Source: Yponomeuta sedellus (Eukaryota > Arthropoda > Insecta > Lepidoptera > Yponomeutidae). Taken from it: a DNA stretch of 64,000 nucleotides. Position numbers and translations under genes: made by a program. The DNA lies in NCBI GenBank assembly GCA_934045075.1, contig OW203722.1, positions 15,298,486-15,362,485 of the forward strand, read 5' to 3'. Positions within the stretch are counted from its first letter, which is position 1. The number at the start of each line of letters is the position of its first letter. A model generated the notes under the pieces. The model was not told the DNA's origin, did no database searches, and saw only the letters and a program-made list of their open reading frames with translations. This document shows, piece after piece, positions 33,735-44,089 of the stretch.

Positions 33735-33905
33735 GCTTCGTACTTGCGAGGGGCATGCGCATACGGCGTGACAACGCGCTCGTCCAATTGGTCGAGATTG
33801 AGCACTTCCGGCGCGCCACTTCCGGCCGATAACAACGCGGGCGCAAGAGTAAGACGGGCGACTGCGCCTCTGCTGCTGCTCGCTCAACGGTCAACGGACT
33901 TGTTC
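33735..33905. promoter_or_regulatory. Promoter candidate with NRF1, CCAAT and paired ETS words
   Basis: 'gcatgcgcat' (33753-33762, NRF1 type), 'ccaattgg' (33784-33791), and 'cacttccgg' at 33803-33811 and 33817-33825 (ETS/GABP type). The islet is CpG-rich in AT-rich surroundings. Confidence 0.35.
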
Positions 33906-35837
33906 TGTTCAATTCACACTTCTTCTAATCCCATTAGATCGTGACTTAAGAGTCTACCTCAAGGAGCAATTCCTATCAGAGGTAGTTCGGTTTTTATTTA
34001 TAAACGACACGCAGGATCACAATGAAACACAAGATTTGATCGTGCATACAACTAAGAAAAACAGAATTGTTCTCAAGGATAAAATTTCTTTTTGATAAGT
34101 TTATTTCCATTTTAAGCACTGTCAAACCTTGATTTGTGTCTTCTAAACTTACTGGGAAAGTTTCATTTTGATCCGACATGTCGTTGGAAAGTAGGTAGGT
34201 AGATGTATAAAGATGTCTTAAAGTTTCTTTTACTTAAAGTGTCCACCATGTTGTGTTTGACCGTAATTATTGCACCATTGCTTAAGATTGATCGTACTTA
34301 ATTATGTTTCGGTGAATTTGATATTTTTTTTGTAACTCGAAAATTTTAAGTTTCTAGTTTAGGGCATTTTTTGAATCACGAACTCGGACCTCCCATTCTA
34401 GCGCATTATTGTTAAAAAATTATGATTTATACGAAACAATCCTGAAAAAGACGAGTGGGAGACGGGACTTTATGCAGCGTGTGATTCTGTTTTTTACTAG
34501 GTAGGTGGATTTGCAACGAAGACACTAACAAGACTGAAGATATAACGGCAATACCAATAAAACGCAGTCCTTACGGATAGTTTCCTACCGTTGAAGGGCA
34601 TTAGATGAAAATGCGTGTTTCTTGCTGTCAATCGCGTCTCCGTCCGTATCATAAATATTGCAAAAGATTACAGAGAAGCAGTGCGGACATTGCAACACTC
34701 CTGTTGTGCAAGCCACTTATACGACCCGTTAAAAGTAGTGCAACCAAGCTTTCATGGTGCTGTTCCTATGTCGTTAACCTATTTATTTCTCGTATCCAAG
34801 ATGTACAAACAAAGTAAATTAGTTCAATCGATTTGAGAAAACACCGTCCAAAACGTGATTATTATTTGGCATTTCGGTCGCTCCAATTTATAAAAACTGC
34901 CAAGTCTAATGAACTCTCGTTAATTGGCCGACTATTCCACATAACATTCCACTTCCTTAACGACAGACTAATCGGGGTCGCATTTTATGTTGGTCACCCT
35001 ACAAAGAGGAAATAACTCGAAGTGCTGCGCTGCGCGTGAGCAGAGTAGGCCGGAAGTGGCGGCCGTTCCCACGGACGTCGTCCGTTACTTCACCTCTCTC
35101 CTGCAACTTGGATTTTCTTGGAAAGTCCGTATTATTGGTTTCCATAACAATGCTGTGTTCGTAACTCTATGCTTGTAGGTACACTGGGTATGTTCTAAAC
35201 ACCTGTGAGAGTTCCGGTTGACTTGTTATTACGCTCTTTGGCATGAGATTTAGTGGTTTGACGATATCTCAAGCCCATTAAATTTATCATGAACACATAA
35301 TAAATTATCGACCGGAAATCTGGTCATGAAACAAACAATGTTATCTTTACCGATTAGAGTTTACGTATGCAAAGGTTGAAGTGCCGTCGACGTTACTCTA
35401 ATGATTAATTCCACAACCTTTGAACCTAATTTGATGCAGTTTACTTAAACATAAAAGTTATAATACTTGACGAGATTCGAACTTGCGAACTCCAGTTTGT
35501 TGTGAGACCTTCGCTCATGTTTTTGCAAAGTGGGCCGTAACCCGTGGTGTCGAAAGATTGTGCCAATAAATGTTAAGCTTGAGGCTCATAATAGTCGTCC
35601 ATAACTCAAACCTTAATCAACTAATGTCGTTGTTCTGAAATTAGGCTGTGTTTACGCAACACACGATAGGTCCATGCCACAGTCCATGCTGTTCTCATTG
35701 TTTAGTCTACGCAGCGAATCGGCCACAACCAGTAGGCAGACATTGGCTAGGCCAGCGATTCCAAAACTGGGTTCAGCGGAACACAAGAGTTTTATGGAGA
35801 ATCCCTTTTTTCGCGAATCACATTTGGCACTGAATTC
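33906..35837. other. Intergenic DNA with one tRNA-like scrap
   Basis: Bases 35467-35490 ('cgagattcgaacttgcga') look like an inverted tRNA B-box region of an old SINE. A single ETS-type 'ggccggaagtggcggcc' lies at about 35049. No supported gene. Confidence 0.4.
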
Positions 35838-35917
35838 GGTATCAACCCGATGCTGGGGCTTCCTCTTGCATTGCAGGAAGGTCAGGCCATACTCCACTAT
35901 GGGGGCCAAGTCTGGGT
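35838..35917 (-). repeat. SINE fragment ('acatacaagggttgat' family)
   Basis: 'aggaaggtcaggccatactc' and 'gggggccaagtctggg' in the order of the family, cut at both ends. Confidence 0.55.
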
Positions 35918-37295
35918 CGGAATTATTGGACTTGATTGGAGTATTATTGTCCCAAGTGGGTCAGGGGTTGGGACCTTCAAAAGCAAGTAAAATCATATTT
36001 TGAATCAAATATTTTTCTAGATTTCTATGGCCTTGACAGTTTAGAAACCGCTGAGCTAGGCAACTAACGTGATGTCATGTTGTGATTTTTTGCGAAGCAC
36101 TCTAATTTTTATTATGTACGAGTTCAGAACGTAACTTACAGGTTTGGAACTACCGTACCAAGTCCAAAGTTAGTGCCGCAAGTTTTTAGCTAGGAAGTTA
36201 TGATTTAATCCAATCCAACAGTAATTATTTCGGTTAAGCCGGTTCTGTCCTCTGTGGACCATAACAAAGCGTGGAACCCGTTATATCTTTTGCTTTAATT
36301 GGGTGGTAATGGATGTTAATAATGGTCGGAAATGATCGGAAACGAGGCTTTAAAGGCCAGAAAAAGTCAAGACTTTAAAACAATACAACAAAAACAAAAG
36401 ACAAATAAATAACTTTAACGAACATGACATTTAAATTCGATGTAGGTAGATATTGTAAAGTAAAAGTAGGTATATATAGTTTGGAGCCAGTGTCAAGTCG
36501 TTTTGAGCACCGACACTTAAACATAATACTTTCGTCCCTACATCGAGTTCAAAGGTCATATTAGTATAAATTATTTTTCTAGCATCTGTTTCTTACGCAA
36601 TCCCCAAACACAGTTAAGTACATATTTAACGGTCCAATCACGATTATTTAATTATTGATTAGAGCCGTTTAAATGGGTCTAATCGCGATTATTTATTATT
36701 CGCCACTTTAGTCTACCCGAGACCACGGCAACAGTAACGCTGCGGAAATTAGCGTCGGGAAATAAGGTAATTACGTTTTACCTAATAAATAATCGCGATT
36801 TAATATGTAACTATGCATGAGTATCGCGATTCATTAAGAAATTAATTCTCTGTTTTTAGTGCGTTAGTGTTTTGAAGACGTTTTAATTTTTAATTTGAAA
36901 TTTTTTTGCGCGAATTTTTGAGTAGATCACTATGACTCCGCAAAATCGTTTTTTCGAAAGCAAATGCACGAGCCAAAATAAAAAAGCACCAAATTGCTGC
37001 AAGTTTTGAAATTTTAGGCGTTCCATCGCGTTCTTCAGGATCTCGCTATCAGATACTAACTTGTTGATTATGCGACCACCTGTGAAGTCTACTCTTCCAA
37101 ACAAAGTAAGAATTTTCTAAATCGGTTCACGCGGTTCAATCTGGGAGCATACATAAAAAACATCCGGACGAACTAACAAAATCCTCCTTCTTTTGTGTGT
37201 AGTTGGTTTAAAAATATTTTTTTCGGGGTTATAAAGTCGTTAAGTAATGCGAAAAAACACGTTGATTTCTATAAGTACATAAACAAGTTGATTTT
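35918..37295. other. Intergenic DNA, no gene seen
   Basis: The word 'taatcgcgattat' recurs at about 36679 and 36785. Otherwise nothing recognised. Confidence 0.4.
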
Positions 37296-37350
37296 AGCCA
37301 CTAAATAGGTTTTTAAAAATTGTCCTTAGCAGGGGTTAGTGCATTAAAAA
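37296..37350. repeat. SINE/MITE edge ('gttagtgcattaaaaat' family)
   Basis: 'taaataggtttttaaaaatt' followed by 'gggttagtgcattaaaaat', the outer end found also at 27165, 48541 and 52363. Confidence 0.55.
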
Positions 37351-37377
37351 TAATCTAATGATTTCTACATGTTTTTA

Positions 37378-37440
37378 GGTTTCCGTAGTCAATAAGGGAC
37401 CCTTACAGTGTCGCCATATCTGTCCACGGCCTAGTTCATA
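37378..37440. repeat. Short repeat scrap ('ccgtagtcaataagggaccc')
   Basis: Wording typical of an abundant insect repeat end; no structure left. Confidence 0.3.
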
Positions 37441-37474
37441 GACGATTAGTATGAATTGGTATGAACGTATGAAT

Positions 37475-37648
37475 AAAACTGTTTTTATACGGATTTATGC
37501 TCGTTTATTACATTTTTACAATTTTCCGACGTTTCGGCATTTTTTCAGGTGCCGTGGTCTCGGATGACTGAGGTGACAGGCGTCTTTTAGAAAGCATTAA
37601 CGGTTAGTTTAGGTACTACCCTCGGCAAAAATTACAAAAGTTAATTAT
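37475..37648. mobile_element. Half copy of the 160-bp-arm foldback family
   Basis: Closely matches the left arm of 50253-50587: 'aaaactgtttttatacggat', 'ggtgccgtggtctcggatga', 'accctcggcaaaaattacaa'. The mirror arm is missing. Confidence 0.8.
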
Positions 37649-38139
37649 GAAGGTAATAGGCGACCAACTTATAAGATTAAAACTTCGTACAAAATCCACT
37701 AAATATTACATTGATAAAGTTGTTCGTTCTGTAAAGCAGAACCGCTCTTTCTATGAAACTACGTACTTACTGCGCGTGGCCCGACACGCATTGGTCACTT
37801 TTAATTTTATTTTAATTTATTAATATTTTGCAATTTTAATTTAAAAATAGTGAAGATTCGTACAAATATAATTTTACGAGATAACTCAAAATATATTTAT
37901 AAATACTTCGTGTATTTATTAAAAGGCGTACCTACGTACGTATAAACTTGAATCGGATCTGTTTGGAGCGTTTTTGTACTACCCACCGTACTTAACTATA
38001 ATATCTTGTCGATAGGTTACCTATTTGAAAGTATTAGTAAAACGTCAAAAAAATGTTGTAGAGAAAAATCTTTATCACGAATCTTGCATCTTGGCCTCTC
38101 CAATAGATATATAATTTTATGTTTTTCCCAGCAGCGGTT
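37649..38139. other. AT-rich intergenic DNA
   Basis: Nothing recognised. Confidence 0.4.
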
Positions 38140-38310
38140 TAAGGGCCGCGTCGCGTCATGGTGAGCGTCGCAAACGCAAGTCGCACAGCACCGGATCTTC
38201 GGCCGGTGGAGGCAGAGCCGGAAGTGCGCAAGACTTCCGCTCCCTCGGGTCGGGAGTGACCGCCTCGCGTCACTGCGCTGGCGCACAACGACTTTCACGA
38301 TCCAATAATC
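38140..38310. promoter_or_regulatory. CpG-rich islet with facing ETS words
   Basis: 'gccggaagtgcgc' (about 38217) and 'agacttccgc' (about 38232) face each other in a CpG-rich stretch. Weak promoter candidate. Confidence 0.2.
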
Positions 38311-38989
38311 CGCACTGAGTGCTTAGTGCGAGTTTTTTAACTACTCGATCGCGTTAACGTAAACTCATATTTCTATGGCATCGAGGAAGCGCCACCTAGC
38401 GACAAGTATGGAAATTAAAATTGCTGAGTGCGAGTTGTAATGGTTTACGTTGAGAAGTGAACACGTTTACCAGCCAAAACACGAATAAACGCGAGTGCGA
38501 GTTGTACTGTGACAGCGTTTTGCCAGTCCGAACGGTTAACTTACTCATACTCACTACTCAATGCTCGATTAACGCGGTAGTAAAGTTATTCGATTGGATC
38601 TGTCAAACTCGCACTAAGCACTCTGTCAAACTCGCACTAAGCACTCTGAACGTTGGGAAACTGCTTCATTCCATTTCATTTCATTCATAGTGGGCATTCC
38701 AGGCTTCTATTTCACAGAATTATAATTATTCGTAAATCTGCCTACCACTCAGGGATACATGCGTGGTTTATGTGTTTACAATAACTCATGGTTTAATTAG
38801 AATTAGACAATTCTATGTATAATGCATAGCCGATTAACAAGTGGGAAGACGGTTACGCAATGAAGAATGTTAACTAATTTTGATTATTAGCACTCCATGT
38901 TCTCTGTCAAAAATAAAAAATACTAGTGAAATACTTCGATACGTCAAATAGTTTCAGATTTAGAAGTAAAACAAGTTGTAACCGTAAGA
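38311..38989. other. Intergenic DNA with a 23-bp tandem pair
   Basis: 'tgtcaaactcgcactaagca' with 'ctc' occurs in tandem at 38601 and 38624; related words ('gagtgcgagtt') lie at 38318, 38425 and 38492 in both orientations. No gene. Confidence 0.5.
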
Positions 38990-39104
38990 CGCGGGCCGCC
39001 GGTTACGCTGTGACGTCATCGCACAACACGCTCCGCCTGGCTCACTCAGTCCGCTCTTCGTCGCGCGCCCGTGCCGTCGAAATTATACCTAAATACTTTT
39101 AAAA

Positions 39105-39234
39105 ATGTCCAACTAGGAAATCATGTGTTGTGCCTAAGTGTAAAAATATAACTACTAATTCGCCGGAAAAGTGGTTTTTTATAGTTCCAGAAGACATTAA
39201 AATGCGAAAAAAATGTATATTTATTGAGTTTTAA
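39105..39234 (+). pseudogene. THAP-type zinc finger fragment
   Basis: A THAP domain is a C2CH zinc finger found in P-element-like transposases and many insect DNA-binding proteins. From 39124 the frame reads CVVPKCKNITTNSPEKWF and FIVPEDIKMRKK, giving the first C-x4-C pair and the F-x-x-P region, then loses homology and stops at 39232-39234. An ATG at 39105 with a good context lies one frame off, so a single-base shift separates it from the finger. The second C-x2-H pair is missing. The upstream 100 bp is CpG-rich with a TGACGTCA at 39011-39018, which could be the original promoter. Confidence 0.55.
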
Positions 39235-39249
39235 TAAAACTTTATTACA

Positions 39250-39465
39250 TTAGGACAATGTTATTTTATTATTTTTGTCAAAAATATTTTTCTTCCAAAA
39301 CTTTACACATTTTTCAAAAAGATCATCACAATATCTTTTTTTAAAAACTTTATTATAAACTACTTCATGCACATCAACATTCCTTGAGGTTTCAAAGTCA
39401 ACGTGTGCAATACCAAATTGGCTTTACTTTTTCCGGTCATTTGTGTTGGTATCTGAGCATACTAT
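39250..39465 (-). pseudogene. YqaJ-like exonuclease C-terminal fragment
   Basis: On the minus strand, YAQIPTQMTGKSK is followed, after a frame change near 39420, by QFGIAHVDFE, VDVHEVVYNKVF and FEKCVKFWKKNIF, ending at TAA (39250-39252). The 'Y.Q...QM..TG' stretch followed by a beta strand and a helix with a W is how the C-terminal part of YqaJ/lambda-exonuclease-like domains in insect repeat-borne proteins looks. The catalytic residues upstream are missing and a TAG replaces the codon before YAQ. Assignment is by motif only. Confidence 0.4.
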
Positions 39466-39490
39466 TTTTTGCCTAGATTACCTTTACTAA

Positions 39491-39659
39491 TCTATAATAT
39501 AAACGCTGATTGTGATGGTAAGCGCACATCTCGAGAGCAGCTGAACCGATTTCGCTAATTCTTTTTTTAGAATATTCCTTGAAGTACGGGGATGGTTCTT
39601 ACGGAGAAAAAAATAAAGAATCGACTGTTAGGCGGTACGAAGTTCGCCGGGTCAGCTAG
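39491..39659 (+). mobile_element. Short non-autonomous Helitron
   Basis: Starts TCTATAATATAAACGC, ends GTCAGCTAG, and lies between an A (39490) and a T (39660), as Helitrons insert into AT. A short stem ('ggcg...cgcc', about 39631-39649) lies just before the CTAG end. 169 bp, no coding capacity. Confidence 0.75.
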
Positions 39660-40079
39660 TACGTAATAAAAGTGTTTGCCTTGGTTGGACACTTTACTTC
39701 TATAACGCAGTCATCAGTAAGCCCGTCAGGCGAATCACCGATCATAGGCCACTCATTCTTTAAAAAAAGACCATATTCCACTATCTTTATAAAATGTACT
39801 TATCTTCGCAACTTCCTTTAAGACATCCTTTACTAATATTTTTCCTCTTTTGATAGCATTCGTAGCAGATAATAAATATTCGCAATAGAGTCGATGAATG
39901 AAAACGTTCCATTTCATTATATTCGTTCAATAACCTAACAAAGGTGGAATATGCAGAAATGTAGTGGCTACTTGTCAAAATTCAGGAGATTTTACTCAAT
40001 TCTACAAAGGAAACAGTACCTAGATCAGGAGACAGTGCTTAAAATCAGAAAATCTCCTAATAAATTAGTAGAGTTTTCA
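39660..40079. other. Intergenic DNA, no gene seen
   Basis: Nothing recognised. Confidence 0.4.
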
Positions 40080-40165
40080 TCACTGCTAAGCGGGCCGCAC
40101 GCAGCCCGAGCCCGCGCGGCGCGTTGTGACATGACGTCACAACGCGCCGCGCGACTGTTAGCGGG
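40080..40165. repeat. CpG-rich 18-bp hairpin with CRE word
   Basis: Arms 40113-40130 and 40136-40153 are perfect ('cgcgcggcgcgttgtgac' and its complement) around 'atgac'. TGACGTCA overlaps the loop at 40132-40139. About 75% GC in a 40% GC neighbourhood. Confidence 0.85.
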
Positions 40166-40560
40166 ACTCGATATTTTTCGTAACTTTAAATGCCTATAAA
40201 GTCAAAACTACTAGGTATTTTTGACTACAACAAAAACTAGTGTATTTGTATACATACAGGCTTTACTGAGACAAGCATTTCAAGTGAGTTGGCATAATCG
40301 TAACTGTCATTGTGACAATGAATTGTAATTGTATAGTTAGTAAAGCTACGTTTTTAAGCAACATGTACTTTCGCAGCTGGATGGCAAGTGTAGCTCTCTG
40401 TTTGAAAAAAATACAAATATATTCAGTTAATCCGCGAATCCGCTAGTAACATTCTTCTATGCACCATGTACATTACATACATATACACAATACGGCGTAT
40501 TGAATACGCTAATCAAATTTATTTATAAAATTATGCATGATTCTGGTCAATGTTAATTTT
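40166..40560. other. AT-rich intergenic DNA
   Basis: Nothing recognised. Confidence 0.4.
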
Positions 40561-40622
40561 AAAAACCTATTTAGAGGCTAAAAATTCCACCCATGCCGGG
40601 ATTCGAACCCGCGACCTCTGGC
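40561..40622 (-). repeat. tRNA-headed SINE fragment
   Basis: 'aaaaacctatttagaggcta', 'aaaattccacccatgccggg' and inverted B box 'attcgaacccgcgacc'. Same family as 20149 and 48541. Confidence 0.65.
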
Positions 40623-41737
40623 TTCTTATTTTTTCAGCTTTCTTTCTTCACTAATTAATTTCAGTTATCCATGGATTAAGCAGTGGGTAATAGGTGCATT
40701 GGCAATGTTTAATTATGTCTGACTTATGCACATACTATTGTTTTAATCCCAATCAAATAAGTAACATATTATATAATAAAACCACTGATGTTGAAAGATG
40801 AGTTTAGTACATTGGCGCCACATTACTTACTGTCTTTGTGTGAGTGAACCGGAAGCGGCAATGCAATAACAGTAGTTACTTGACATTCTATTTTCAAAGG
40901 TTTTAATTACTTTTTCAGGCAGAAAAAAATATGGGTAACAATTGGGAATATTGGGACAAGGAGAAGTGCCTTGTGGGCGTGGCACTGTCGCCCAACGTTA
41001 GACCATTTGGGCTAACCTCTGCGAAACTTTAAAATATGGCCGTCAATCGCTTCGCGCCAGCCGTCGTAGTAACATCTGAGAAAAATTCCTAATTGCGCAG
41101 TGATTACCTGCAGAAATCGCTGTGATACATGCTATTCAAAAACAGGGGAGTGTCTTTTCACCGGTAAACCTATTTTACTCACTATATTCGTCTTATAAAC
41201 TACGAAAAATCATAATTATAATAATTTTATGTGCAATGTGCATCACATTACTAAGAACATAAATGGGACGTATTTATTACATTGTAGTTACTCCACTGCT
41301 GTTTCTATATAGGATTTTCGTGGAGGTTTGCTAACTAGGAAAAGCCAGCCCGCAGTGAACCGTCACGCAAAACTGATCATTGTTCAATGCGATGTTTCGA
41401 GGTACGGCCGCATGTATTTGCCGCGAAATGTCAAATTCACCAGTAGGTCAGCTGGAGACATAGTGATGGGGTAGTTCCTTTCTTTTCAGACTGATTAAGT
41501 ATCGATATTATTGAGGCATTTATAATCGTTCGTCCAAACTTCCAAAATTACTAGAACCAATTATTGTAAGACTAGGTATCTAGTCTTATATCGACTATTG
41601 CCCGCGACTCTATCTGCGCAGACTTCAGCTTGCGTTGCTAAGGAAGCTTTTATTTTAGTAGAAGGATTTTGTCTTATTAAAAACAGGCCTAGCTTCGATC
41701 ATGTATTTCAAAAAGTTTCTAATAAAGATAAAGAAAA
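40623..41737. other. Intergenic DNA, no gene seen
   Basis: One ETS-type 'accggaagcggc' at about 40849. No frame or repeat recognised. Confidence 0.4.
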
Positions 41738-41929
41738 ATGGATCAAAATACAGAGGGTATAACTGATTTCCTCTCAAATAACCATTTGCTCCATCTATTT
41801 TACAGAGAAGTGTTTCCAGATGCTAAAGTGGGGGAAAAAATATTTCCGTGGGCAGTTCCTACTTTGAAAATACTAGTAATAACGAGTTCCATAAAGGTTG
41901 AGGTACCAGTTTATTTAAAATCACGATAA
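41738..41929 (+). CDS. Unrecognised 63-codon frame, possible exon
   Basis: The ATG at 41738 has a favourable context (aaaATGG) and opens MDQNTEGITDFL, HLLHLFYREVFPDAKVGEKI and PWAVPTLKILVITSSIK without low-complexity runs. It looks more protein-like than other short frames here. GT dinucleotides that could act as donors follow at 41897 (AAG|GTTGAG) and 41903 (GAG|GTACCA), neither strong. It lies 2.3 kb upstream of the four-exon gene on the same strand and could be a 5' exon of it, but no set of phases linking them was found. It may equally be chance. Confidence 0.25.
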   Translation: MDQNTEGITDFLSNNHLLHLFYREVFPDAKVGEKIFPWAVPTLKILVITSSIKVEVPVYLKSR

Positions 41930-42180
41930 AATTTTACATGGTTTAGAATATTCAATTATCACTTTATTCTAATCTTCATTTCATATGGACGACGCATAAC
42001 TCTCCAAAAGAAAGTGTTTCTAAAGAAACAAATCAGGTGATGTGGTTGTGGTACTAAATCATAGTCTTATATATTTAATTTTTTTATGAGCGTTATGTTA
42101 TAAATGAAATTCGATTGTGTAATGAAAAACAAGTTAAATAAAGCATTTTCAGTATTTTAATAATTTATTTACCATTTTAG
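41930..42180. other. Spacer
   Basis: Nothing recognised. Confidence 0.3.
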
Positions 42181-42387
42181 ATCCGACAAGTTCTCGAATG
42201 GAGACCACAATATGGTATGTCGTTACTTGCTTATATGTCATATCGGCAAGTGCAGCGTCGGACGACAAGATGGAGAGAAGATCTCATCCTAGTCGAAGGA
42301 AGACGCTGGATGTAAGCCGCTTTCAACTGGTCTTTTTGGAAATCCATGGAGGAGGCCTATGTCCAGCAGTGGATATCTTGTGGCTGA
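42181..42387 (+). pseudogene. RTE-like LINE ORF2 C-terminal fragment
   Basis: The frame starting at 42181 reads IRQVLEWRPQYG, TTRWREDLILVEGRRWM, a stop (TAA at 42313-42315), then AAFNWSFWKSMEEAYVQQW and a stop at 42385. These match the EWRP...RPPTRW.DDL...RW...W...EAYVQQW ending of RTE-like LINEs and the copy at 17841-18195. A longer frame on another phase (79 codons from 42198) is a shadow. Confidence 0.75.
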
Positions 42388-43664
42388 ATGATGACGATAA
42401 TAAAAATATTCTCTTTAGGATTTCAGTCGGATGCTGATTTTATTTTTTAATCTTTATATATGTTTCGAAAGTTTCATTGAAATTTTTTTTGACAAGCTTA
42501 TAAAAGTTCTTCCTATTTACTGTATTTTTAATTAGGAAGTTACTTTATTTACAGGCCCACGATACATTTCAATCACAGCCATAAACATATTCTTTACTTA
42601 ATCCTTATAATCCAAGCGTGGCTACTGATTTCCAATATACCGCTGTTACTCAGACAAGTGGCAACTTGTTTAGAAAAATGGTTGTTTTTCGAGTTTATAC
42701 ATGTGTTTATTCTATGTTTTATATAGCTGGGTGAATTATTTTCAGAGAATCAGAAAGTAATTGCTATTGTATTCTTAAAAAGTCAGCACTTCATTCTTTC
42801 ACCCAACAAAAACTGCTGTTAATTTACAGAGTTACCAATATTTAAAGCCAATTTGTAAATGGTAATGTAAGTGCATTTCACGTTACATTGGGATTCATAT
42901 ACTAAATAAAATACAAAGAAATATCCAAGATCCAGGTACAAATGCGTCCCTGACCGTGGACATGCCCAACAAATTTAACATATCGTATTAGTATACAGAA
43001 CAGGGGTCATCATCATTATCAAAATAATCAAATTCTATATCAGTAGAAAGCCAAGTTTGCGTCTTTATCATATACTGAAGCCACAAATACTGCCAAAAAG
43101 ACACGTATTTAATAAATGTTTACATTTCACAGGACAGTAAATTAAAATAGGATTATTTGTTTTAATAATATTGTTTTTGTAAATTTAACATGCTCTGTTT
43201 TTTGTATCATCCCAACACGAAGTATACTGTTAATAAATGAATAACCTCTCATCGGATAATTTTATCGATAGATGTATTATTTGATGCAAGTGTTCCATCC
43301 CTAAGGAGTTCACCGACGCTGTTGTTTACGTGTACGAGTGTATTCGTACAATTGTTTTTCATAGTGTGCGAACTAATTAAAAGATTAGAACGCTAGTAAA
43401 TGACTGGACAGACGTGTGCGTGAACCTTATATTTACAATATTGTGCATGTAATGAAAACGCACACATATTCAAAAGTGGCGACAGCGGTACCGGACTTAT
43501 TTCGCGGCTAGGGCATATCTCCTTCTTTCTATGATCTGAGATTGGGACACTTTTTAGGAAGCCCTGGCTCTTGTCAGCAAACCGACAGATACAAAGCACC
43601 CGTGTTACAAAGCCTAAAAATGTGATGACTTTTTTCTACCTGTCGTTCAGTTTTAACTACTTTC
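42388..43664. other. Intergenic or intronic DNA, possible exon scraps
   Basis: Two short open pieces preceded by AG, 42918-42970 (TNASLTVDMPNKFNIS) and 43040-43134 (SRKPSLRLYHILKPQ), could be exon remnants on the + strand, but neither has a good donor. Otherwise AT-rich with nothing recognised. Confidence 0.3.
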
Positions 43665-43997
43665 ACAGATTAAAAAGACAAAACTACTTTTGACATATCG
43701 CACCCTCAGAACGAAAGAGGCCTAAGTCAAAAAATAGTGAAATTGAGTTACAATCATAGAGTCATAAAAAGGTATGCCGCGGACGGAAGATTCGCTATGC
43801 TCTTTTAACAATAAGTGCCTTTGCTTTACTATTCATCGGATAGAGCATACCTTTTTATGTCTCTATGATTGTTAGGTACCTACTCAATTTTTTGAGATTT
43901 TTTTGAGTATTTAAACTATTTTTTGACTTAGGCCTCTTTCTTTCTGAGAATATATGTCGTTAATCAAAGTGTCAAAGTCTAATCTGTGGTCATACTA
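43665..43997. mobile_element. Foldback MITE, about 330 bp
   Basis: 'gaaagaggcctaagtcaaaa' (43709) faces 'ttttgacttaggcctctttc' (about 43921-43940), and 'caatcatagagtcataaaaa' (43752) faces 'tttttatgtctctatgattg' (about 43853-43872). Weaker symmetry extends to 'cacagattaaaaagac' on the left and 'gtctaatctgtg' on the right. Confidence 0.75.
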
Positions 43998-44084
43998 GTT
44001 ATCAAATCAAAATTAACAAGTTTGCATGCAAAAATTTTATTATACCTACTTAACATATTATTTGGGGCAAATCTAAATTTTTAG
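43998..44084. other. Spacer ending in a 3' splice-site-like sequence
   Basis: Ends 'ctaaatttttag' at 44084, directly before the first exon of the gene model, so the model may be joined to exons further upstream. Confidence 0.4.
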
Positions 44085-44089
44085 CACAC

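Noticed and set aside
42198..42437. 79-codon frame starting METTIWYVV
   Set aside because: Out of phase with the LINE C-terminal homology that explains the same bases.
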